Source: DASRDU01 sp046331565
GTDB lineage: Bacteria > Acidobacteriota > Blastocatellia > RBC074
Direction of reading: 5' to 3'
NCBI GenBank assembly: GCA_046331565.1
Contig: JAXLQP010000002.1
Coordinates: 434,001-498,000, forward strand
Length of the DNA: 64,000 nt
This document shows, in pieces, positions 28,638-39,300 of the stretch. The notes beneath the pieces are model-generated. The model saw only the letters and a program-made list of their open reading frames with translations. It searched no databases and had not been told where the DNA came from. The first letter of the stretch is position 1; each line of letters begins with the position of its first letter. A program made the translations under genes and the position numbers.

Positions 28638-30020
28638 TTGGCCTATCTGTCTTTTATTGTGATTCTGGTAGCGATGATCGTGATTCATGAATTCGGTCAC
28701 TTCATCGTCGCCAAGATGCTGGGTATTGCAGTTGAGACATTCTCGGTCGGGTTCGGCCCGCGACTGCTCGGTTTTCGCTACGGCGAGACTGATTATCGCA
28801 TCAGCGCGATTCCGCTGGGTGGGTACGTCAAGTTTCGCGGCGAAAACATGGAGATGCTCCAGGGTAAAAGCGAAGGTTCAGTTGATGAATTCCTGTCGCA
28901 CCCGAAATGGAAGCGGCTGCTGGTCGCCGCCGCCGGGCCTGCCTTCAATATCGCCACAGCCATTCTGATTCCCACTGCGGCCATTCTGATCGGCTACCAG
29001 GATGACGTGATGATGTCGCAGAAAATTGTCGTCGGGACAGTCAGGCCGGGGTCAGCGGCAGAACAGGCCGGACTGAAACCGGGCGATCAGATTCGCGGTT
29101 ACTTTAACGTCAAATATCCGACCTGGGATGAATTCCTGGATGATGTCAGGATTCGTCCGGGCGAGCCGATTCCGATGCAGATCGAACGCGGCGGTCAGAT
29201 TCTGTCGGTGACGCTGACGCCGCAGACTGAGAAACTGCGCAACGGCGAACCGATTGGCGAAGTCGGCATCCGGCCACCGGCTGATCACATCGGCGTGGGC
29301 GGCGTCAAACCCGGATTCCCGGCGGAAGCTGCCGGTCTGAAAGCCGGTGATAAAATCGTGGCCATCAACGGCGCACCGGTGACTTCAATCGAACAGTTCA
29401 AGCAGGCGCTCAATGAAAGCAACGGGCAGCCGGTGACGCTGAAGGTGACGCGCGGTTCAGAGACGCTCGAAATCAAGGCATCCCCGCGCAGGGAAGGACA
29501 GGAATACCTGCTCGGCTTCAACATTCAGCCCAACACCACGTTTGTCAAAGCCGATTCGCTGTCTGAGGCGCTGGCTTATGGCTGGAAGTTCAATATGCGA
29601 ATCCTGAAGATGACGGGCGTTGTCTTCGGACAGATTTTTGCCGGCAAGCGTTCAGCCAAGGATGCGCTGTCCGGGCCGATTGGAATTGCGGAACAGACCG
29701 CTGACACCTTCCGGATAGCGGGCTGGGCCGGAGTGATTTCGCTGATGGGTCTGCTCAGTCTGAACCTGGGCATCGTCAACCTGCTGCCGATTCCGGTGCT
29801 GGATGGCGGGGTGATTCTGCTGATCATCATCGAAGGGCTGATGGGCCTGGCTGGTCTGACGATGACGATGAATATGCGCGAGCGTTTTCAGCAGGTCGGC
29901 TTTGTCATGGTGCTGCTGCTGATGGCCTTTGTCATTGGCAATGACATTATGCGCAAATTCTCCAGACCTGCGATTGAATCGCCGCCGGTCACACAACCGG
30001 CGACTCCGTCAGGCAAATGA
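28638..30020 (+). CDS. rseP: Site-2 intramembrane protease RseP
   Basis: The protein has 460 residues and starts at TTG, with AAGGAG 7 nt upstream. The zinc motif HEFGH is in the first membrane helix (about 17-21). Two PDZ domains follow (about 125-205 and 215-290; GVKPGFPAEAAGLKAGDKIVAING). The second active-site motif is in the third membrane segment (NLLPIPVLDGGVI). The family cleaves anti-sigma factors and signal-peptide remnants in the membrane. A strong terminator follows. Confidence 0.95.
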   Translation: MAYLSFIVILVAMIVIHEFGHFIVAKMLGIAVETFSVGFGPRLLGFRYGETDYRISAIPLGGYVKFRGENMEMLQGKSEGSVDEFLSHPKWKRLLVAAAGPAFNIATAILIPTAAILIGYQDDVMMSQKIVVGTVRPGSAAEQAGLKPGDQIRGYFNVKYPTWDEFLDDVRIRPGEPIPMQIERGGQILSVTLTPQTEKLRNGEPIGEVGIRPPADHIGVGGVKPGFPAEAAGLKAGDKIVAINGAPVTSIEQFKQALNESNGQPVTLKVTRGSETLEIKASPRREGQEYLLGFNIQPNTTFVKADSLSEALAYGWKFNMRILKMTGVVFGQIFAGKRSAKDALSGPIGIAEQTADTFRIAGWAGVISLMGLLSLNLGIVNLLPIPVLDGGVILLIIIEGLMGLAGLTMTMNMRERFQQVGFVMVLLLMAFVIGNDIMRKFSRPAIESPPVTQPATPSGK

Positions 30021-30034
30021 GAAAGATTAATCTT

Positions 30035-30067
30035 AACGGGCGATTTGCTGAGCGAATCGCCCGTTTT
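30035..30067 (+). terminator. Intrinsic terminator of the uppS-rseP run
   Basis: AACGGGCGATT (30035-30045) pairs with AATCGCCCGTT (30055-30065), followed by TTTTGCATTT. It lies just after the rseP stop. Confidence 0.88.
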
Positions 30068-30291
30068 GCATTTCAGCCCTGATTGCCGGAGCCAGCCTTG
30101 CAACTTCAGCCGCAATCATTGAAACTACGCGGCGTCGCTGATGCAGTTCATTCCTTTTGCGACATATCCTGAATCACACGGCACACTGAACCTGATCGCA
30201 GCAGTATCTTCATTCGTGCGTTTCGCTCGCTTCAGGAAAACTCTGACCGTCTGACACTGGAACAAATCACCAGCACTCGAAGGAGGCTTCA

Positions 30292-32109
30292 ATGTCACTT
30301 TTTGCAACGAAGTCAATTGATCTGATTATTGCCGAGGCCCAGGAAACCGGCACACATACCTTAAAGAAGACGCTCAATTCGCTGGATCTGACCATGCTCG
30401 GCATCGGCGCGATCATCGGCACCGGCATCTTTGTACTGACCGGGCAGGCCGCCGGAAAGCACGCCGGGCCGGCAGTCGTGATTTCAATGATTCTGGCCGG
30501 AATCGTCAGCACCTTTGCCGCACTCTGTTATTCGGAGTTTGCCGCGAGCGTGCCGATTTCGGGTTCGGCCTATGCTTACGGCTACGGCACGCTGGGCGAA
30601 TTTGTGGCGTGGATCATCGGCTGGGATCTGATTCTGGAATACGCCTTCGGCGCGGCAACGGTCGCCGTCGGCTGGTCGGGTTACGTTATCAGTCTGTTCA
30701 AGGATATGGGCATCAACTTCCCGGCCCGACTAACCGTCGGGCCATGGAATACCGTCACACTCGCTGACGGCAGTCAGGTGTCAGGCATCATCAACCTGCC
30801 CGGACTGCTGATTGCCGTGGCGGTCACGCTGCTGCTCATCAAGGGCATCAAGGAATCGGCGAGCTTCAATTCGATCATTGTCATGATCAAGGTGCTGGTC
30901 GTTGTCCTGTTCATCATCGCGGGCATTGGCTACGTCAACAAGGGCAATCTGGGAATCGGCTGTGCGCCGGGCACGCCGGGCTGCGCGGAGTTTATGCCGT
31001 TCGGTTTTGGCGGCGTGATTACCGGGGCCGCCGTGATTTTCTTCGCCTACATCGGCTTTGACGCGGTTTCGACTGCCGCGCAGGAGGCGCGCAATCCGCA
31101 GCGCGACATGCCCATCGGCATTCTCGGTTCGCTGGCCATCTGCACCGTGCTGTATGTGCTGGTCGCGGGCATTATGGTCGGACTGGTTGATTACAAGCTG
31201 CTGACCAATGCAGCGGCTCCGATTGCCGTCGCAATTGACGCCGCGCTGCAACTGGCCAAAGGCACGACGATGGGCACGATTCTGGCGGTCTTTCCGACCA
31301 TCATCAAAGTCGGCGCAGTGCTGGGCCTGAGTTCGACGATGGTCGTGATGGTGATGGGTCAGCCGCGCGTTTTCTATTCAATGTCGAAGGACGGACTGCT
31401 GCCGACCTGGGCGGCCAAAGTGCATCCGAAGTATCAGACGCCGCACATCACAACGGCGATTACCGGCGCGATTGTCGCCATTCTTGCCGGCTTCGTGCCG
31501 ATCAGCCTGCTCGGAGAACTGGTCAGCATCGGCACGCTGTTCGCGTTCGTGATTGTGGGCACGGGCATCATCATCCTGCGGGAAACCAACCCCGATATGA
31601 AACGCCCGTTCAGAGTGCCGCTCTCGCCCATCATCCCGATTGGAACAGTCGTTTCAGCGGCCTATCTGATGAACAGCCTGCCGCTCGATACGTGGATTCG
31701 GCTGATTGACTGGATGTCCATCGGACTGGTCATTTACTTCGCTTACAGCTATGCCAACAGTCGGCTGGGGACGGGAAAGGGTGCTGAAGCGCAGGCCGCC
31801 CCGGACAAAGCCTACACGCCTCCGGTTGCGGCCATCATTGCGATTATTGCCACGATCATTCTGACCATCTGGCAGGTGAATAAATACATCGCCAATGCCG
31901 GAATGCTCGATTACGGGATTCGTCTTTTCTTCTGGGTTGTGGTCGGCCTGCTCGTGGCGATGCTGATGTATGGCAAACAGGGCAGCCGCAGCGGGCGCAG
32001 TTCACAGGTCAAAAACCTCGGCCTGATCGTGTCGCTGGTGAATCTCGCGGCGTGGGCCGGGATCACCTACTGGTTCTTTGTTCATTACGCCGAACTGCAC
32101 GGCCATTGA
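30292..32109 (+). CDS. APC-superfamily amino-acid permease (cationic amino-acid transporter-like)
   Basis: The protein has 605 residues with about 14 hydrophobic helices. The N-terminal region shows the family signature: LGIGAIIGTGIFVLTGQAAG, then SYSEF-type ALCYSEFAASVPISGSAYAY and FFAYIGFDAVSTAAQEARNPQRDMPIGI. Length and motifs fit the CAT/YfnA group, which takes up basic or other amino acids with protons. The substrate is not determinable here. AAGGAGG lies 7 nt before the ATG. It is monocistronic, between two terminators. Confidence 0.92.
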   Translation: MSLFATKSIDLIIAEAQETGTHTLKKTLNSLDLTMLGIGAIIGTGIFVLTGQAAGKHAGPAVVISMILAGIVSTFAALCYSEFAASVPISGSAYAYGYGTLGEFVAWIIGWDLILEYAFGAATVAVGWSGYVISLFKDMGINFPARLTVGPWNTVTLADGSQVSGIINLPGLLIAVAVTLLLIKGIKESASFNSIIVMIKVLVVVLFIIAGIGYVNKGNLGIGCAPGTPGCAEFMPFGFGGVITGAAVIFFAYIGFDAVSTAAQEARNPQRDMPIGILGSLAICTVLYVLVAGIMVGLVDYKLLTNAAAPIAVAIDAALQLAKGTTMGTILAVFPTIIKVGAVLGLSSTMVVMVMGQPRVFYSMSKDGLLPTWAAKVHPKYQTPHITTAITGAIVAILAGFVPISLLGELVSIGTLFAFVIVGTGIIILRETNPDMKRPFRVPLSPIIPIGTVVSAAYLMNSLPLDTWIRLIDWMSIGLVIYFAYSYANSRLGTGKGAEAQAAPDKAYTPPVAAIIAIIATIILTIWQVNKYIANAGMLDYGIRLFFWVVVGLLVAMLMYGKQGSRSGRSSQVKNLGLIVSLVNLAAWAGITYWFFVHYAELHGH

Positions 32110-32141
32110 AGCTTCGGCCAGTGACAATTCATCAGAGAATG

Positions 32142-32173
32142 AAACGGCGGCTCTCAAAAGCCGCCGTTTTTTT
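32142..32173 (+). terminator. Intrinsic terminator between convergent genes
   Basis: AAACGGCGGCT (32142-32152) pairs with AGCCGCCGTTT (32159-32169), and the T run continues to 32173. It ends the permease transcript. On the other strand it lies just after the ARPP-1 gene and could serve both. Confidence 0.9.
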
Positions 32174-32186
32174 CGGCTGAACGACG

Positions 32187-33314
32187 CTATTTTTTGATGT
32201 AGTTGCGGTGCAGCCAGCCGTCCTTCTGTTTCTGGTCGCGCGTCTCGAAAAACAGATTCTGCGCGGTTTCGCGTTTGACCATCTGCACACGCGGCGTGAC
32301 GTTTTTCGTTTCAGCCTCACCTCTCTCGGCTTCGCGCAGAAAGGCCGTGACCTGTTCAGATTTCACTTCGTCCAGCTTCGCGCCCGGTTTGAATTCAGCA
32401 ATCGCTTCGGTCGCGCTCGCTTCAATCAGCTTCGGCCAGAGCCTTGTAAAAAGCGCGTGCGAAGCGTAAACATCGGCGCTGTTGAGCTGGCCGTTAATCG
32501 CAAAGACATAACCGATCACGTCACTTTTCCCCGACACAATCGGAGAAAGCTGCGCGAGATATTCGCTGACGGTCTGTTTGAGTTCATTATTTTCGAGCGT
32601 CAGTTGCAGGCTTGAAGGCGAAGCCACTGAACGCATCTCCGCCACAGGCGAAGCTGGCGGCGCTGCGCCGCTTCCGACACCGGTTCCGCTGCTGCCATCA
32701 GCCACCACGCCTCCGCTTCTGACTACTCTGGCATTCTGACTGAGTTTGTCCTGCGTCACCGCGACGTTCTCCCAGACTGCGCCCTGCGACTTTCTGACCT
32801 TTGCCGCTACCTTCAGTTCCTTTGAAGCGAGCGCGTTGTTGGATGAACTGAATTGCGCGGCGGCTTCCTGACCGCGACTGCTCCAGCGGCCCTGCTCGAC
32901 GCAGAATGACTCAATCGGCACGCGGCCTGATTTCGGCGGCACGACCAGATCCATTGCCAGCGTGCGATCCTGCTTGCCGCCTTTGACGATGTCGCCCGAT
33001 TGCACATAGACCTCTTCATCCGAAACGTTTTCAATCGCCAGTTGGTTGACGCTGCTGGTTTCGTGGACGACGACTTTCTTCTGCGCCATCGCTTCCTGCA
33101 ACGTCAGCGGCGGTTTGCCCGTCATCTGATCTGCGCCGTGAATCAGAAAGATGGTCAGATTTTTATGCGAGTACGGCCCGCTCAGTTTGTAATCAGCCGC
33201 GACCGTTTTCGGCTGCGCGGTGTCATCGCGCTGCGCCTGCGTATTGATCGCACAGGCCAGCCCGACGCTCATCAGCAGCAAAACCATTCCAGCCATCAGA
33301 ATCTGTCTTTTCAT
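32187..33314 (-). CDS. Secreted ARPP-1-domain protein
   Basis: The protein has about 375 residues from the ATG at 33314, which follows GGGAGGT; an upstream ATG at 33338 is less likely. A signal peptide (LLLMSVGLACAINTQAQ) precedes the ARPP-1 family domain: LSGPYSHKNLTIFLIHG, then VSDEEVYVQSGDIVKGGKQDRTLAMDLVVPPKSG and IESFCVEQGRWS. A Gly/Ala/Ser-rich linker (about 220-240) splits the domain into two halves. The family is common in Acidobacteriota and has no assigned biochemical activity. It begins 30 nt after the alpha-2-macroglobulin gene and is surely co-transcribed with it. Confidence 0.82.
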   Translation of the reverse strand: MKRQILMAGMVLLLMSVGLACAINTQAQRDDTAQPKTVAADYKLSGPYSHKNLTIFLIHGADQMTGKPPLTLQEAMAQKKVVVHETSSVNQLAIENVSDEEVYVQSGDIVKGGKQDRTLAMDLVVPPKSGRVPIESFCVEQGRWSSRGQEAAAQFSSSNNALASKELKVAAKVRKSQGAVWENVAVTQDKLSQNARVVRSGGVVADGSSGTGVGSGAAPPASPVAEMRSVASPSSLQLTLENNELKQTVSEYLAQLSPIVSGKSDVIGYVFAINGQLNSADVYASHALFTRLWPKLIEASATEAIAEFKPGAKLDEVKSEQVTAFLREAERGEAETKNVTPRVQMVKRETAQNLFFETRDQKQKDGWLHRNYIKK

Positions 33315-33344
33315 ATTTACCTCCCCGGAAAAGACCAAAGTTGA

Positions 33345-36300
33345 TTACCTGACGACAAACCGCGTCGGCGCGATGACCACGTGCGCTTCGGGATTGTAGT
33401 AGTCATAGAGCAGTGATGGCGCGGTCTGCGCCCTGATGCCGTAACGCGGGCGAAACGTGAACGAAAATTTCGTCCCGCCCGCGCGCGGCCACAAGTAAAC
33501 GATTACGCGGTCAGGCAGCACGTCGTACTGACTGAGTTCCCAGCCCGACTGCTTCATCGCCTTTTCGAGCGAGGCCCGGTCAACATCCGCGCCCGGCGGC
33601 AGGCCGATTTCAGCGAGCAGCATGCCGTAACCGCGATGTCCGATGCGTTCGGCCACCACGCGGCACGTGATTTCATCGCCGGGCTTCGCTTCGGCTTTGT
33701 CGTAACTGACCGCGAGTCTGAGCGCGCTCGCATCACCGGGCCTGAAGTTTTCTGTCTGCCCGGTCTCTGAAGGCTTCCACGCGGCGTAATGCGTGGCAAC
33801 AAGCTGCGCCGAAGCCCGCACCGCATTGCCTGCGCGCCGAATCTCAATGCGGTTATCCCCCTGGCTGAGGAATGGTGAAAGATCAACTGTCAGCGGATTG
33901 CTCAACTGATGGCCGGGCGGCAGCGTCACTGCACTGATGCGCTGCCCGTTGATGAACACATCGGCCTGCCCGCCCTGGTCATTCCCTGCTTCGGTGTCGT
34001 TGAGTTCAATCAGCGTCTCAAGCACATTGATCGTTGCCTGTGTCGAAAGCCACACGCCGTAACGATCCTTGTGGCGCAGCAGAAAGAGCAGCCCGCGATT
34101 GACGAGTTCATTATTTTTCGCCGCGTCGCGCTTCAATGCCTTCACGGCGAGCGCGGTTGTTTCAATTCGTCCGGCCAGTCCCCAGCCATAGAACGGAGTA
34201 TTTGACTCCAGCGACCAGTAACTGGTTCCGGCCTCTTCGCGCGCGAGGGCACGCAGGCGACTGATGGCTTTTGCGCCGCGTTCAGTGTCATTCGCATCCA
34301 TCGCCGCAAGCGCGAACGAAGCAATCAGGTAAGGCTCGTCAATCTCATCAATCCGCTGCGCCAGGTAATCGAGCGCGCGTCTGAGTGATTCAGTCACAGC
34401 CTTGTCGGGTTGCGCGGCCCTGCTTTGCTGCGCCAGCACGCGAGCGATGAATGCCGTCGTCATCGCGGTGCGCCGCGTGTCTTCGGTGTTCGACCAGGAA
34501 TGCGCAATCCAGCGGCCATCATTCTGCTGCTGACTGATAAGCCACGCGCGAGCCTGATTTATGACGTCCTCGTCGGCTTCGACAAATTCCTTTGCGTCAT
34601 TCAGAAAGCGCAGCGCGTAAGCCGTCAGCGCCAGGTCGGCTTCGCCTCTGCCCCAGTAACTGAAGCCTCCGCTCGCCGTGCGATAACCGAGCAGCCGTTC
34701 GTAACCGGCTCTGGCATACCGCCGCGCCTTTGCGGCAACAGCAGGCATTCGTTCGTCTTTCCCTTCAAGATAACGCAGCGCCATCACGTTCGGATAAGTC
34801 GAAGAGATGGTCTGTTCGCCGCAGCCGTAAGGCCGCTGCAAAATGCCTTCGATGCCTTCAAGCGCATGCGCCATCAGATTCGGATAAATCTTCAGCTCAG
34901 CCTGCGCCGAACCTTTGATCGCGTCAGCAGGCACGCTGACATTCACGCAACCCGCAGTCGTAAAGACATCGCTCGCCGTCTGCGTCATCTCTTCGCCGTC
35001 GGGATGAACGCTGACGGGCTTTTCAATGGCATCGCTCGCTTCGCCGCCGATGGCCGTGATGCGCTGCTTTCCGTCTTTGATCGCAGTCGCAGCGCGAAAG
35101 TCAAAGATCACGTTTGCAGCATCACCAGCTTTGACAATGGCGCGTTTGCGGGCCGGGCCGGGCAGTGTGAACCAGGCTTCCGGTTTGATTTCGGCTTCGA
35201 CGGTTTGCGTTTTGTCGAGATAGTTGCGCAACACGACCGGCAGCGCGATTTCGTCGCCGACGGTCAGCACGCGGGGCGGATCGTGTTCAGCAAAGAAAGG
35301 CTGGAAGGCGAGAAACTCTCGTTCAGCCGTCCCGATTTCACCGTCAACGGTCGAGCCGATAACTTTCAGTTTCCAGGTCGTGATGTTGTCCGCGAGTTTG
35401 AATTTCAAATGAGCGCGGCCCTGCCGGTCGGTTTCAAGCGACGGATGCCAGACGAGCGTTTCCTGAAAGTGTTCACGCAGGCGCGGCGTTGAGATTTCGG
35501 ATTTGGTCACTACCGAAACCCTGCCGGTCTGCGGCAGGCCCGCAACTTTCTTTTCTGACACGGCGCTGGCATCAGTTTGCAGATACCGGGCGCTGCCGCC
35601 TGTCACTGCGACCATTTCACTGACCGAACCGACATCAAGCGTGATCCTCACTTCAACCACGCTCGATGATTGCACCGGCACATCGCTGACGATCACGCTT
35701 TTGAAACCCGCCGCGTCACAGCGCACATCGTACCTGCCGCCTGGCACGCGAATCAGGTAACGGCCTTCGCTGTCGGTCACGGCCTGAAAAGTCTGAAGCG
35801 TGATTTTGTTCGTCGCCTTCACCGTTACGCCAGCCACGATTGCGCCTGAAACGTCAGTAATCACGCCGCTGATCGCTCCGGCGCCTGACAGCACAGGGCT
35901 GCCGCTGACCGTTTGCGGCTGCGCATTGAAGCTGGTCTGTTCAGCAGTCAGGCGCACAAATTCTGCGATGGTGAAATCATCGGGCGTGCCTTCTTTGCCG
36001 TCAGCGCCGCGACTGCGCAACGTGATGACACTGATGCGCTGTGTGACCGGGTTGATTTCATTCTTCTGTTTCGCCTCTTCGGAGTAACGAATCACCACGC
36101 GATCTGAGTAACGAAACGCGGTGGAAAAAACCGTGTAATAACTGCCGCCCCAGGGATCGCGCAACTGATCGAAGGCGATATCGTTCGCTTTCATCACCGC
36201 ACGCAGTTCATCGTCCTTTTCAGGGAAGTTTCCGGTCGCCCCGGAATGACGGCTGAGCGCGGCGTCAATGCGCGCCCGCGAATCAGCGAAGTAATCAATC

Positions 36301-39300
36301 GAGGCTGACCAGACACTGAAATCATCTGCTGACCAGGGGCGCTCCGTCTCAAACTTTCTGTTCTCGCCGCTGCTGCGCACGACGATGTACCAGAACGTGC
36401 CGCCCGCGCTCAGGCTGATTTCATAAGCCCGCCCCCACTGATCGCGCAGCGCTTCAAAATCAAATCCGTTCTCTCTGAGTTCGGTTTTGAGCACTGCCGC
36501 ATCAAGCGTGATTGCGCCCGTGCGGTTGTAATACTGCCGCGCCACGCGGCTGATGATTTCGCCTTGTGGTTTGAAGTAAGGCCGGTTCACGCTGAGCACC
36601 GTGAAATCATCAGCCGTATTGAACTGCTTGTCCGCGCCCGACGAAGTCAGGTTGAAAACATCATTCTCACGCACCGTGACGAACGAAGCGCGATAAGGCA
36701 CGCCCCACGGATCACGCAATTCATCAGGTCTGATGCCTGTTTCATTCAGCATCTGCCGCAGCGCCGCCTGATCGCGCGGATACTCGCCCGTTTTCTGATA
36801 ACGGACATTGAGCGCTGTTTGTACCGGTCTGAGCTGCGGTTCAATCAGACGGCTGAAGACCTGTCGCTGGTCGCGGCTGTAACGGTCGCTGGTGAAAACA
36901 CGCGGAGAGATGCCGTGATCGCGCAGCAGAATTTCAGCCACCAGTTCCAGCCCTTCAGGCAGCGGCTGCGCCAGATTGAGCTTGTTCAGTGCGCGCCGCG
37001 TCACACCGGCCAGGCCTTCGTATTCGCTGAGGTACGCGCCGATGAAATCGTAACGACTGCCGCGCCCGCTGAATTCCTGATCGGTGCGGGCGCGCTCCTC
37101 GATGGCGCGATCAATCACCGTCACGCCGAGCGCACCGGCCAGCGGACGCCCGTCAGCACTTGTCACGCGAAAGCTGGCGCGGGCTTCTTCGCCCGGACGA
37201 TATTCGGCGCGATCCAGCTTCACATTCAGTCTGAGTTCACGATCACGCGGATAGAGCACGCTGCGCGAAAATGAATAGTAATCGCGGTATTCATCACCGG
37301 CTTCGCTGTCGGCGTGCGCTGAGATCAGGATTTCATCGCTGAATTCGCGGCGATAAGGAATGACCACGAAAGCGCGGCCCCGCCGCAGCCGCACCACCTG
37401 CGAATGAAGCGTCTGCATCTGCTGCGACACACTCAGCACGGCGGTCACGTCCGGCTGATTCGAGACAAGCTGCACCTCAATCGGTTCGCCTGCGCGATAG
37501 AGCGTCCTGTTCGTTTCGATGCGAATCGCGCCGTGATCGCGCAGCCAGATGTTGTCAGTGTGCTGCCCGGTCACGCCCTGCCGGTCGCGTGCCGTGAAAG
37601 CGAGCCTGAGTTCGCTGCCGCGATCTTCGCGTTCGCGCAGCCGCAACCCGCTGACTTTCGCCACGCCGTAACGACTTGTGCTGATCTTTTGCACCGGCTC
37701 TGAGGTGAACTCATTGCTGTCTGCACCCGCTGCGCGATTGCTGACCTGTTCGCTGATCGTCACTTCGCACGAAGCCGGTGTGCCATCGGCGTAAGAAGTC
37801 GAAACGTAAAATTGCAGCGGCAATCCTTCAGCCTGAGCATCATCAGCGCCGATCACATAAATGTGAATCGCCTCGCGCGTCAGGCGCAGGTCAAGACGGC
37901 GCTGCTCAGTGCGCCCGGTGGTCAGATCAGTGAAATAAGCGGCATAATTCAGATCCAGGAAGCGGCGATAATCCTCACCCTTGAGTTTGTCGTGAGTGTC
38001 AGCCAGATCAATGCGCGCGATGAAGCGGCCCGCCTCGTCGGTTTCGCCTTCGTATTTTTCGGCTTCGCTGATGTCCCATTTCTGTTCGCGGTAATTCCAT
38101 TCGCGTTCGGTTTCGCGCACTAGGCGCACCTGCCCGCGCTTCACCGGCTGACCAAACAGATAATCGGCGCTGACAGTAATTTCGGCATTCTGCCCCGGCA
38201 GGTAATAAGCGCGGTCAGCTTTGACCTGCACCGCAAAATTCGGCAGGTCGTAACGGCTGATCTTCACCTGCGTCATCGTTCCATTGCTGCCGTATTTGTC
38301 ATCATCGAGTTCAACCCTGATGCGGTAATCACCGAGTCGTGTGTTTGCAGGAATCTGCCAGTCGGCGCTGGCAATGCCGAACCGCGATGTTTGCATTTCA
38401 GCGCGAAACTGCGTGGTGCCTTCGGGGTCTTCGATCTCCAGGCTGAGTCCGGCCTGCGCAATCGCCCGCTTCGTAAAATCCAGCGCCAGCACGCGCAGGT
38501 GCAGCGTCTGTCCCGGCTGATAAAGCGGCTTGTCCGTCGTCAGCAGCATCTGCGTCAGTTTGAGATGGTCATCGCGCAAATCCGCCGACACCTGCTGCGC
38601 AAAATCACCGCGCACCGCCGTGATTGCAAGCTCGCCATCGTGTGCGTCAAGTTCACGCGGCAGGTTGAATTCCAGCGTGGCGTAACCCTGCGCGTCAGTG
38701 AGGCCGGATGTTTTGAATGAAGTCTTTCGTTCATTGTCGAACTTCAGTTCCGCCGTCACCTGAACATCACGCACCGGGCGCGAAGTCACCGGATGCAAGG
38801 CGCGGGCGTGCGCGCGATAAGTCTTCCCGGCCAGCGGGTATTCCGAAGCGATCACACGCAGTTCAAAAATATCCGGCGCAATGGTGGACAGCGAGATGAG
38901 GCCTTCAAGGGGCGCAGACTGTGCGGCTGATGAATCCGGCGTCAGGCGATAACGCACCCGATACCACAGCGTTTCAGGATGATGATCGTTCAGTTCAAAC
39001 GGCAGCGACAAAGGAATGACCGGCTGCCCTGCGCCCGGCCTGAGCATTTCGCGGCGCTCGGCGCGGCTGCGCACGAAGTCGCGCGGATCAAGCCATTCCA
39101 GACTGATGCGCACCGGCAGATCGCGCGCGGTCAGGTTTTCGACAGCCAGCGCCACTTCAGTTTTCCCTTCGCGCCAGCGGACTCTGGTCGCGGTTTCATT
39201 AACCCGCAGACTGACGCCCGCAGCAGAAGTGACCGATGAAATCAGGGTGGCAGACAGAACAGCAAGCAGAACCAGACAGCCCAGGGTGAGGGAAAAGATC

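Noticed and set aside
34410..35492. A 360-codon plus-strand frame opposite the alpha-2-macroglobulin
   Set aside because: It lies wholly antisense to a clear gene, has no recognisable domain, and is explained by the GC-rich third positions of the real gene.
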